Assembly: GCA_004762125.1 (NCBI GenBank) | Contig: SIHQ01000004.1 | Coordinates: 171,488-235,487, forward strand | DNA from: Oceanospirillales bacterium | GTDB taxonomy: Bacteria > Pseudomonadota > Gammaproteobacteria > Pseudomonadales > Endozoicomonadaceae | Length of the DNA: 64,000 nt | Direction: 5' to 3' | Part shown: positions 37,465-44,849 of the stretch, in pieces | Numbering within the stretch: the stretch's first letter is position 1 | Layout of the letters: each line of letters starts with the position of its first letter | Notes under the pieces: generated by a model | The model's input: only the letters and a program-made list of their open reading frames with translations | The model's database searches: none | Told to the model about the DNA's origin: nothing | Made by a program: the position numbers and the translations under genes

Positions 37465-39253
37465 ACCATCTCGCCAGCTAGCGACCACATCTTTAAATAT
37501 AAAGAGAGTATTTAAATCTAAATTTTATGAGGTACCTCCTAACCAAAGACCATACAGCTGGAACAACGATCTATTAATTAAGATGTGGTCTGATTTAATT
37601 TCAACCATCGAGGAGAACAACAGAGATTCTTCAACTGAAATAGAGGGGCATTTTCTTGGCGCAGTCGTAGTAATCGGCGGTGATTCTTCCCACGAAGACA
37701 CCAGATTGAAAATCATTGACGGACAGCAAAGACTGACAACCATATCGATACTTGCAGAATGTTTGAGAAGTTACATTGAGATCACAGATGACAAAAACAC
37801 AAAAAAGTGTCTAGAGAAAAACCTTGATGACTGTGTATATTCTTACAGATCTAAAGGTATAAATATTCCAAGAATCGTACTAAATCGTAGTAATGATTTT
37901 TACTATGAAAGTATGATAACACACGAGACAAGAAGCGAAAAAGAACAGTACTGGAGAGACAACCTTAAAAAAAAATCCATTGTAAATAATAAAATAAAAA
38001 ATGCTTTTGAATATTTTTATTCTAAAATTGACGAACACATAAGCACAGGAGACATTGACGAGAAACTATCGGACTTAGCTGAAACTTTGTCTGAGAAATT
38101 TTATCTACTACATGTCAGAACAGAAAAAGATTGGATGGCTTACCGTCTTTTTGAGACTTTAAATGATAGAGGGTTGGAGTTATCAAAAACAGATCTCATA
38201 AAAAATGTATTATTGGATAACGCTCAAGATGAGGGGGATTCTATAGTTGAAGAAACGAACAAACTGTGGAATGAAATACTGGACAACTACGAAGATCAAA
38301 AGAAAGGCAGTCTAGATTTCACTCAAATCATACAATATTCATTCAGTTCTCGACATAGAAACATCAATAAAGAAAAAATATTTGAAGAAGTTTATAATGA
38401 TCTAAAAAAAGGTAAACTCCGCCCTCTCGAACTTACTCAAGAGTTCCATGCTGACACCGAAAACTGGAAAAACTTTCTAAGCAAAGACATTCCATGCTGG
38501 AACAGTACATTAAGCAATCAACATAAAGCAATCACAGAGAACTTATGGAAAGAGCATTGCACTCCTTTCCTGATGGCAGCTTCGGAGCTTTTCTCAGAAT
38601 CTACAGAAGATATGAAAAAATGTCTGACTTTATGTGAGCATTACTTATTTAGAAAAGGTTGTATTGACAAAGATTCTACAGCATCGCTTCAGAAAGTTTT
38701 TTCTCAAGCTGCAATTACCTTAAGAGATACAGAGTCTCTAAAAGAAGTATCTGATTTATTCCAAAGAAAAAGCTCCACCCCTGATTTTGTCGATGCTTTT
38801 AAAGAAGTATCTCAAGGCAACATGAAGATAGGATTCTACACTATTTGGAAAATTGAAGAATATCTTTCAGATGTTGAAATCTATGAACTAAGCGAACAAA
38901 ATACTTCTCAACATCTAGAATTCATCATGCCTAAAATATCGGTAAAAGAACTTAACAAGCTAGAAAATAAATACGAGCATAAAAAAAATACTCATCGAAT
39001 TGGAAATTTATTAATACTTCCTTCAAGCACATACCAACATATAAAGAACAAAAGCTTTTGCGAAAAAATAACCAATGAAAGCAACGAGGATTATCTTCAC
39101 ACTGACAGTTTCTTAACAAGAATACTCATTGACAAAGAAACATCATGGTATAAAAACGATGCATGGAGTTACGAAAGCATTGTAGATCGCCAAACCTCCT
39201 TAGCAGAAGAATATGCTGCTGAAGTTTGGCCGCTGTCTATAGACAAAATCTAA
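37454..39253 (+). CDS. DUF262 (GmrS-like) protein with degenerate DUF1524/HNH domain
   Basis: A 599-residue protein. Residues about 10-110 are a DUF262/ParB-like NTPase domain with PPNQRPYSWNN and the nucleotide-binding IIDGQQRLTTISIL near residue 90, as in the GmrS half of GmrSD-type restriction enzymes. The C-terminal DUF1524 (GmrD-like) region shows THRIGNLLILPSS near residue 515 and a WPL end, but where the family has the catalytic EHIxP motif this protein has EFIMP: Phe490 replaces the HNH histidine. So the nuclease may be inactive or altered. AGGAG precedes the ATG. It overlaps the AbiC-like gene by 11 bases and shares its AT-rich composition, so the two likely form a unit. Confidence 0.82.
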   Translation: MSLEPSRQLATTSLNIKRVFKSKFYEVPPNQRPYSWNNDLLIKMWSDLISTIEENNRDSSTEIEGHFLGAVVVIGGDSSHEDTRLKIIDGQQRLTTISILAECLRSYIEITDDKNTKKCLEKNLDDCVYSYRSKGINIPRIVLNRSNDFYYESMITHETRSEKEQYWRDNLKKKSIVNNKIKNAFEYFYSKIDEHISTGDIDEKLSDLAETLSEKFYLLHVRTEKDWMAYRLFETLNDRGLELSKTDLIKNVLLDNAQDEGDSIVEETNKLWNEILDNYEDQKKGSLDFTQIIQYSFSSRHRNINKEKIFEEVYNDLKKGKLRPLELTQEFHADTENWKNFLSKDIPCWNSTLSNQHKAITENLWKEHCTPFLMAASELFSESTEDMKKCLTLCEHYLFRKGCIDKDSTASLQKVFSQAAITLRDTESLKEVSDLFQRKSSTPDFVDAFKEVSQGNMKIGFYTIWKIEEYLSDVEIYELSEQNTSQHLEFIMPKISVKELNKLENKYEHKKNTHRIGNLLILPSSTYQHIKNKSFCEKITNESNEDYLHTDSFLTRILIDKETSWYKNDAWSYESIVDRQTSLAEEYAAEVWPLSIDKI

Positions 39254-39272
39254 CAACAAGTGAAAAGAGAAA

Positions 39273-39300
39273 GGAAAAGTGGCTTACGCCACCTTCCCTT
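39273..39300. terminator. Hairpin between convergent DUF262 and dndE genes
   Basis: GTGGC (39279-39283) pairs with GCCAC (39288-39292) with loop TTAC, in a wider AAGG...CCTT context. It overlaps the dndE stop. Its position between converging genes suggests a bidirectional terminator; T-runs are short. Confidence 0.5.
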
Positions 39301-39634
39301 TACACTTAACAAAAAGATCACTCAGATTATTCACCCCTGAAAACAACCCAATTCCATCATCCACTAACTGAGCCACAGCCTTGCCGATTTCAGTATCATC
39401 CGACTGTTGTCGTATCAACATGGCATAGGTTTCAGCTTGGTCTCCCAATAACGTATTGGTATTGAATTCCTGACCGTCCTGACTGGAAGAAATCTTCTTC
39501 TTTAAGGAATTAGATTCCAGCGCGTTGGCAATGGCCAGACGCGCTAGAATATTAGGCGTCAAACCTGTACGCCCTTTCATCATTGCCAGTGTATCTGTGG
39601 CCTTTTTGGAGATACGGATTCGATTAGGCAACAT
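39284..39634 (-). CDS. dndE: DNA sulfur modification protein DndE
   Basis: A 116-residue DndE. The N-terminus MLPNRIRISKKATDTLAMMKGRTGLTPN-like pattern (basic RISKKATDTL, then GLTPNILARLAI) is characteristic. DndE binds nicked double-stranded DNA as a tetramer and is required for insertion of sulfur into the DNA backbone with DndC and DndD. Its start overlaps the end of dndD by 11 bases. It is the last gene of the dndBCDE operon. Confidence 0.92.
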   Translation of the reverse strand: MLPNRIRISKKATDTLAMMKGRTGLTPNILARLAIANALESNSLKKKISSSQDGQEFNTNTLLGDQAETYAMLIRQQSDDTEIGKAVAQLVDDGIGLFSGVNNLSDLFVKCKGKVA

Positions 39635-41660
39635 CTGGGGTAAACTCCTCTACCACGTTTTTCACTTCTTCATCTGCCAGTCTTTGGCCAAAGTAGTTTT
39701 TCTCAAGATATTCTGAATTCCCTTCTTCTGGGAAATACTCTACTTCATAGACATGGGAAATATTCGGACTCAAGGTCTTGAAGTATTCCTTATCAATTTC
39801 AGTGTCCGTAGACAGAATAACTACTTGATGACTGGCGGTTGGGAAGTAGTTTTCAACCAACTTAGTTCTGTGCTTACTGTCCAGTCGACCCAGTGGAGTG
39901 TCGATAATGATTGGCAGTTTACGGCCTGATGTACGAGCCAGTGCTTCCAGAATAGCGATAGCGAAAATCTGTTTTTCACCGGCTGAAAGCTGTTGTTTGT
40001 TAATCTCATCACCATTTTTGTTCAGCAGTAGAACGTCAAAGGTTTTGGGATCAATTTTGGCTTGCATGCTGATGTCATCTTTACGAGCCAGCTTTTTGAA
40101 GGATTTTACAAATTCTGACTCAAGCTGCTTCACTTTATTGACAGTGGTTTTACCGGCAAAGTCGTTCAGTAATTCACGCGACCGTTTAGCCATCTGATAA
40201 GCTCGGTTACTTGAGAAGTTAGAACTGAATTCAGATTCTTTCTTCTGCATCTGACGCATCAAGTCCATCGCTTCACGAAGGGATTTCCTTGCTTCTTCCT
40301 TGGCTACTGCTGCAATCCCCTCCTGTTCGCCTCTCTTCTTGTTAAACCCTCTAATTTCTTCCAACTCATCTTTCAGGAAAGCTTCATCCGGCGCTCGTTC
40401 GAGGTTTTTGCTGGCGTTGTCCAATTGTGACTGAATGTCAGCCAAGTTTTGCCCCAGTTCAAGCATATGGTTGCGGGAAGCTGGTAACACTTCTTTAACC
40501 AGATGATTAATACGAGAAAATTGTCGTTCAGAACAGTCATGGATGATATTGGTTTCCTTGATGTCTTTAAACATCTCACCAAAGGCATCAGTGACTGCTT
40601 GTTCAACCAGCTGCTTATTCTGCAATGACTTTTCCAGAGATTCCTTCAGAACATTAATTTTTTTGTTCAGAGAAACTTTGAGCAACTGCTGTTTCTTGAA
40701 GTCTTGCTCTTTTTCTAACTGCTTCAGCAAGCCTTCAACTTTATTCATAGTCAGAACTAGCGGGAATTCTGCTGCCATGCATTCACGCAGTTGACCTTCC
40801 AGGGCTCTTTTTTCAACCACGAGCTGGTCAATCCGTTCCTGCTCTTGTGTACGGGATTTGGCCCATTCACCACCTTTGCTAGTGATGTAAGTTTCAGAGC
40901 GTTTTATCTCAGTATCAATCAACTCAATTTGGCGAACGGCTTCACTCTGCTTATCCAACGCTTCTTTGTAGCGGGCAAAGGCGACATCGTAGTCATCTTT
41001 CAAAGCGGCAATCAGTTGCTGATGCTCTTCGGGCATAGCGGAAGTATTTTTCTCCCGCAGATAGATACCCAAGTCATCACGCATACGGTTGATAACATCA
41101 AGACCCAACAGCTTTCTGATGGCTGTGCCCAATGCTTTACCGGTATTGTCTTCTGCTAGCTCAGCGATTTTTTCACCGTCAAAGAAGAACAGATCAGAGA
41201 CACCGATGGGAACCAGCTCATTCAGAAAACCCTGACATTGTTCATAACTCAGTTCTTTAAGGTCTTTGCCGTCTTTTTCAATTCTGAGGGTTTCGTTAAC
41301 TTTGCCACTCACCGTCCACTCGCGCTTGATGGTGTAGCGAGACACTTCACCACGGGTCGCATAACTGAATGTCAGATGAATTCTGGACGAGTTTGCTTGA
41401 ACCAGAGAGTTTCTACTCTTGTGAATAGACTCCTTCAAGTACTCATGATATTCCTTGTTGGAGACATTGCCACCAAGGCTATGACGGCCATACAGTGCCA
41501 GTCGAATAGCTGTTAACGTCGTGGTTTTACCCGCACCGTTCAGGCCGCCGAACAGGATGATGGGCCGCTTTCTGCCATTACGTATACGAGGCGCTAGATC
41601 AACAGTCTCAATGCCATTGATAACTCTGAAATCACATATCTTCAGTTCTTCCAGAATCAT
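39624..41660 (-). CDS. dndD: DNA sulfur modification protein DndD (SMC/Rad50-like ATPase)
   Basis: A 678-residue ATPase. Walker A GGLNGAGKTTT at residues 38-48, a central coiled-coil region (about 180-520) and, near the end, the ABC signature LSAGEKQIFAIAILEAL with Walker B LPIIIDTPLGRLDSKHR. This is the DndD layout. It is thought to supply ATP-driven structural change or nicking for sulfur insertion. Its start overlaps dndC by 4 bases and its end overlaps dndE, so the operon is tightly coupled. Confidence 0.94.
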   Translation of the reverse strand: MILEELKICDFRVINGIETVDLAPRIRNGRKRPIILFGGLNGAGKTTTLTAIRLALYGRHSLGGNVSNKEYHEYLKESIHKSRNSLVQANSSRIHLTFSYATRGEVSRYTIKREWTVSGKVNETLRIEKDGKDLKELSYEQCQGFLNELVPIGVSDLFFFDGEKIAELAEDNTGKALGTAIRKLLGLDVINRMRDDLGIYLREKNTSAMPEEHQQLIAALKDDYDVAFARYKEALDKQSEAVRQIELIDTEIKRSETYITSKGGEWAKSRTQEQERIDQLVVEKRALEGQLRECMAAEFPLVLTMNKVEGLLKQLEKEQDFKKQQLLKVSLNKKINVLKESLEKSLQNKQLVEQAVTDAFGEMFKDIKETNIIHDCSERQFSRINHLVKEVLPASRNHMLELGQNLADIQSQLDNASKNLERAPDEAFLKDELEEIRGFNKKRGEQEGIAAVAKEEARKSLREAMDLMRQMQKKESEFSSNFSSNRAYQMAKRSRELLNDFAGKTTVNKVKQLESEFVKSFKKLARKDDISMQAKIDPKTFDVLLLNKNGDEINKQQLSAGEKQIFAIAILEALARTSGRKLPIIIDTPLGRLDSKHRTKLVENYFPTASHQVVILSTDTEIDKEYFKTLSPNISHVYEVEYFPEEGNSEYLEKNYFGQRLADEEVKNVVEEFTPDVA

Positions 41661-43186
41661 GCCAGTTCCTCGTACATCTCACGCAACTCATTCATCTCTT
41701 TTTCATAACTGTCTAACTGCTTAACGCTTTTCATGCGGTATTCATGGCTGGTGTCTGCATCCCAATCCTGCTCGAGCAAGCTTTCCATCTTTCGCAACAA
41801 ACCACGCCTTACACTCAACCCTTCCATAGAGAGTTCCAGCTCAATCAATTTCATGATCAACTCGGCAGGAACTTCATACTCTTCTTCAAGGTCTTTCAGC
41901 AGATCGGCATCGGGCTTGGTGAAAGCTCCTGCGTCGTTCTCTACCCAGTCCAGCTCTTCGCCATACACTTCACGGTAAATAGCCGGCAGGCTGTCAGTCC
42001 AGTCTGGATCAAGTGGGTCGTGCAGCCATTCTTTACGTACTGCGTGTAACTCAGGTCGAGTAATCAGTTCAATTTCCTGACCACCTTCTCGTATCTGCTT
42101 TTCAATGGTCAGCAGTTCTTTCAGCCATGCCTGACGCACGCCCATTTTGTATGGGCCAAAAGCGCGTTTAATGTCGCGACTGCCGTCTTCATTCACTGAG
42201 CGGCTGCGGACATAGCTGATACGCCCGTCACGTCGGCGAGTACTGCGCAGTGCTTCTTTGTTTTCAGGTTTGGTGCTGTCCCAGAGTTTCTGACGAAACT
42301 CGAGAAGTGGTTGCATCCAGACAGCGCCACTCTCGATTAGACCTTCTACCGCTTTGTCTTTACTGACAACTGTGCAGGTCCAGCAACCGAAACGGGAATT
42401 ACCACAAGACGGTGTGCTCTTGTCTATAACCAGAGGACACTCACCGGCATTAGAACCTTTATAGAGTTCAAACAGCTCTCGGTTATTGCCACCCCAAGGC
42501 GCTACTGCTGCCAGCAAGTACATCCAGACTTCGTCGTGATTCCAGCTCTCAATCGGCATATAAGTAAATGCGCCGGGCAGTGACGCGTGTCTGGCCAGTA
42601 TGCTGCCGTCAATCTTGTGTTTGGCAATTACTTGGGCTCGGGATGCACTTTCCTGACTTCGGGAGCCCAGCATTACAATCACTTCACCAAAACGTGTGAT
42701 CTTGTCCATGATGAATTCACTGACCGGATCAATCTTCATCCGTTCTGTGCACCAACGGAAAGAAGTGGTCGGTGCTGGGTAGCCCTTACCAAGCAAGTTA
42801 GCCCAGAAAGTTTCACTGGTTTTAGGGAAAACCTGATGTGCCGTGATAGGCAGTTTGTGCTCTTCAGCACCTTTATTCACAGCATTGATAACAAATTTGA
42901 TCTGATCAACAACAACGGGCGTTTCCACCAGCGTGTCGGAAGAAACAACATAAATATGTTTATGCAGTTGCTCAGGTTCAAGGTGCAGTAATGCGGTATA
43001 AGTCAGAGACAAAATCGTTGTTGAATCTTTACCGCCAGAAAAACCGATGACCCAAGGTTTATCATCGTATAAATAAAGCTGCTGAATCTCGTAAATCAAA
43101 TCTTTTAATGGACGGCCTGCGTACAGGGAGTCCATATCTTCCAGCATCGATTCAATGCTGTCGTATAAATAAGTATTATCAGTCAT
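41657..43186 (-). CDS. dndC: DNA sulfur modification protein DndC (PAPS reductase-like)
   Basis: A 509-residue protein with the ATP-pyrophosphatase motif GFSGGKDSTT at about residues 48-57, as in PAPS reductases, and a cysteine cluster CPLVIDKSTPSCG...FGCWTC near residues 245-270 that should hold the 4Fe-4S cluster. WCTERMK and GSRSQESASRA are further family blocks. DndC activates the DNA phosphate (by adenylation) and delivers sulfur. An ATG at 43216 is an alternative start; the one at 43186 overlaps dndB by 8 bases rather than 38 and is preferred, though its ribosome site is weak. Confidence 0.94.
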   Translation of the reverse strand: MTDNTYLYDSIESMLEDMDSLYAGRPLKDLIYEIQQLYLYDDKPWVIGFSGGKDSTTILSLTYTALLHLEPEQLHKHIYVVSSDTLVETPVVVDQIKFVINAVNKGAEEHKLPITAHQVFPKTSETFWANLLGKGYPAPTTSFRWCTERMKIDPVSEFIMDKITRFGEVIVMLGSRSQESASRAQVIAKHKIDGSILARHASLPGAFTYMPIESWNHDEVWMYLLAAVAPWGGNNRELFELYKGSNAGECPLVIDKSTPSCGNSRFGCWTCTVVSKDKAVEGLIESGAVWMQPLLEFRQKLWDSTKPENKEALRSTRRRDGRISYVRSRSVNEDGSRDIKRAFGPYKMGVRQAWLKELLTIEKQIREGGQEIELITRPELHAVRKEWLHDPLDPDWTDSLPAIYREVYGEELDWVENDAGAFTKPDADLLKDLEEEYEVPAELIMKLIELELSMEGLSVRRGLLRKMESLLEQDWDADTSHEYRMKSVKQLDSYEKEMNELREMYEELA

Positions 43187-44279
43187 GGTTAAAAGTCTCT
43201 TCAAGAGACTGGTCATCGGGACTCAACCTCACACCGAACGCTTCACGTATTACGTTTGCGGTTAGTGCGACATTTGTCCTCGCTTTGCTAAGTCTGCCAT
43301 GTAAAAGCGCGCGGCCTTCCCATAATTCAGAGTTTGATCTGGACCAATCAATAGATTTCAAATTATCAAGTTTGCCTTTCCAGTCATCTGGAAATTGGGA
43401 TAACAAATCAGCACCTGCGCATCCCAAAGCATGTAACGTGACGCCATGAGCGTGCACAAAATTGGTTCTCAGTTCGGAAGATGAAACAGTTCTGCTTTCA
43501 GCCTCTTTCCAATCAGGCATGGCCTCTGTAACTCGCAGCCAGTATTTTGCTGCCAGCGCCATTTCTTCTTCACTGATGCTGTCTTTTGCTCCCTTACGAA
43601 GCAGACTTCTACTTGCCAGTTTTATACTACTAAGTGTAAACAGCTTGATACTTCTGTTCGAAATGCTAGATTTCTCCATTTCCGTCAGCTTCTTAAAGCA
43701 TGGAACCTGCTCAACAATGTAGCGAGCCATAGAAGAACTAGGATCTCTCAAATCGTATAAAGTACTCAATGAATCACTGGGACGAACTGCATGTTTATTT
43801 AAATCAGCAAACATTTGCTGACTTCGCTTCAGTCCATCGTCGATAAAGAACAGCACCGGAATATTATCGTGCCCCAGTTCACTATTCCCTCTTAATGCTT
43901 CTTCTATCGCTGCGCGTCGATGCTGCCCATCGTTGATTAAAATTTGTGCGTCCATCGGCACAGAGAGCAGACCCAAGTTAACTGCAACACCTGTGTCGGC
44001 CAATGGTTCGAAATGCACCTGATCGTTTACCGAAGCAGTGATAGCGGACAAGGTATAGTCTTCGCGATTTTCTACCAGATAGGAGGCCATCTCGGGTATT
44101 CGGGAACGATTGATAACCCGTTGAGCTCTCAGCTCCGGTGGCACTTCTTCTTCATCAAAGATAAATATCTTGGGTATCAAGCGCATCGGACACATTGCTA
44201 TGTAGCAAGGACGGCCGGATTGTATACCCCGAACAGCTGGAAAAGTATGGCTGAATTCACTTAAACGGCTGGAACCCAT
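43179..44279 (-). CDS. dndB: DNA sulfur modification protein DndB (DGQHR domain)
   Basis: A 366-residue DndB. The family motif DGQHRRAAIEEAL starts at residue 117, and the N-terminal GIQSGRPCYIAMCPMRLIPKIF is typical. DndB is not essential for modification but controls its frequency; it has been described as a regulator of dnd transcription and modification density. It is the first gene of dndBCDE. AGGTG precedes the ATG. The 100-base gap to the divergent tusA-like gene should carry both promoters. Confidence 0.93.
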   Translation of the reverse strand: MGSSRLSEFSHTFPAVRGIQSGRPCYIAMCPMRLIPKIFIFDEEEVPPELRAQRVINRSRIPEMASYLVENREDYTLSAITASVNDQVHFEPLADTGVAVNLGLLSVPMDAQILINDGQHRRAAIEEALRGNSELGHDNIPVLFFIDDGLKRSQQMFADLNKHAVRPSDSLSTLYDLRDPSSSMARYIVEQVPCFKKLTEMEKSSISNRSIKLFTLSSIKLASRSLLRKGAKDSISEEEMALAAKYWLRVTEAMPDWKEAESRTVSSSELRTNFVHAHGVTLHALGCAGADLLSQFPDDWKGKLDNLKSIDWSRSNSELWEGRALLHGRLSKARTNVALTANVIREAFGVRLSPDDQSLEETFNHD

Positions 44280-44379
44280 TTTCGCACCTGTATGTAAAAA
44301 AGATGATAAATCGATATATAATGGAAGTGAAAACAGTGAAATAATAGCGAACTAACTCACTATTTGGAAGTCATTAACA
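44280..44379. promoter_or_regulatory. Divergent promoter region dndB / tusA-like
   Basis: A consensus TATAAT lies at 44317-44322 on the plus strand, 58 bases before the tusA-like start; the upstream -35 is poor (TGTAAA-like). The complementary strand is AT-rich around 44300-44322 and probably carries the dndB promoter. The alternating ATCGATATATAAT stretch would place both promoters on almost the same DNA. Confidence 0.45.
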
Positions 44380-44637
44380 GTGCCAGAGACTGAAGAAATT
44401 GTACAATACACAATCAATCACACGTTAGATGCTAAGGGCTTAATGTGCCCTGAGCCTGTGATGATGCTGCATAACAGTGTTCGTAAAATGAAAGCGGGAG
44501 AAATATTGGAAGTGATAGCCACAGATCCTTCTACACAGAGGGATATTCCGAAGTTTTGCACGTTTCTAAATCATTCCCTTCTTCTTAAAAAATCAGAAGA
44601 CAAAATCTATATTTATCATATCAAAAAGGGCGAATAA
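44380..44637 (+). CDS. TusA/SirA family sulfur-carrier protein
   Basis: An 85-residue protein starting at GTG with GGAAG upstream. The active-site motif LDAKGLMCPEPVMMLH at residues 16-31 contains the persulfide-carrying Cys23 and the CPxP that defines TusA. The ATDPSTQRDIPKFC block matches the second conserved region. TusA proteins accept sulfur from IscS-type desulfurases and pass it on. It diverges from dndB; since no dndA desulfurase is present here, a role in feeding sulfur to DndC is possible but unproven, and it could simply be the chromosomal tusA. Confidence 0.88.
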   Translation: MPETEEIVQYTINHTLDAKGLMCPEPVMMLHNSVRKMKAGEILEVIATDPSTQRDIPKFCTFLNHSLLLKKSEDKIYIYHIKKGE

Positions 44638-44849
44638 CTCTGTAAATATGATATTTTTACACTCAACTTGATATTTGTGTCTGCTTTGTGGTTATCACGG
44701 ATTCAATAAATAGTGTCAAACAATAGAATAAACACTGAACTCAGGTGTCGTGACGAGCTTTTTTTATAAAAACTGCGTGGTCATTCTCTGTATTAACCCC
44801 AGTCGTACTTTGCTAGGTCTTGGGTCAAGAAGTAAAAATAGAAAGCCTT

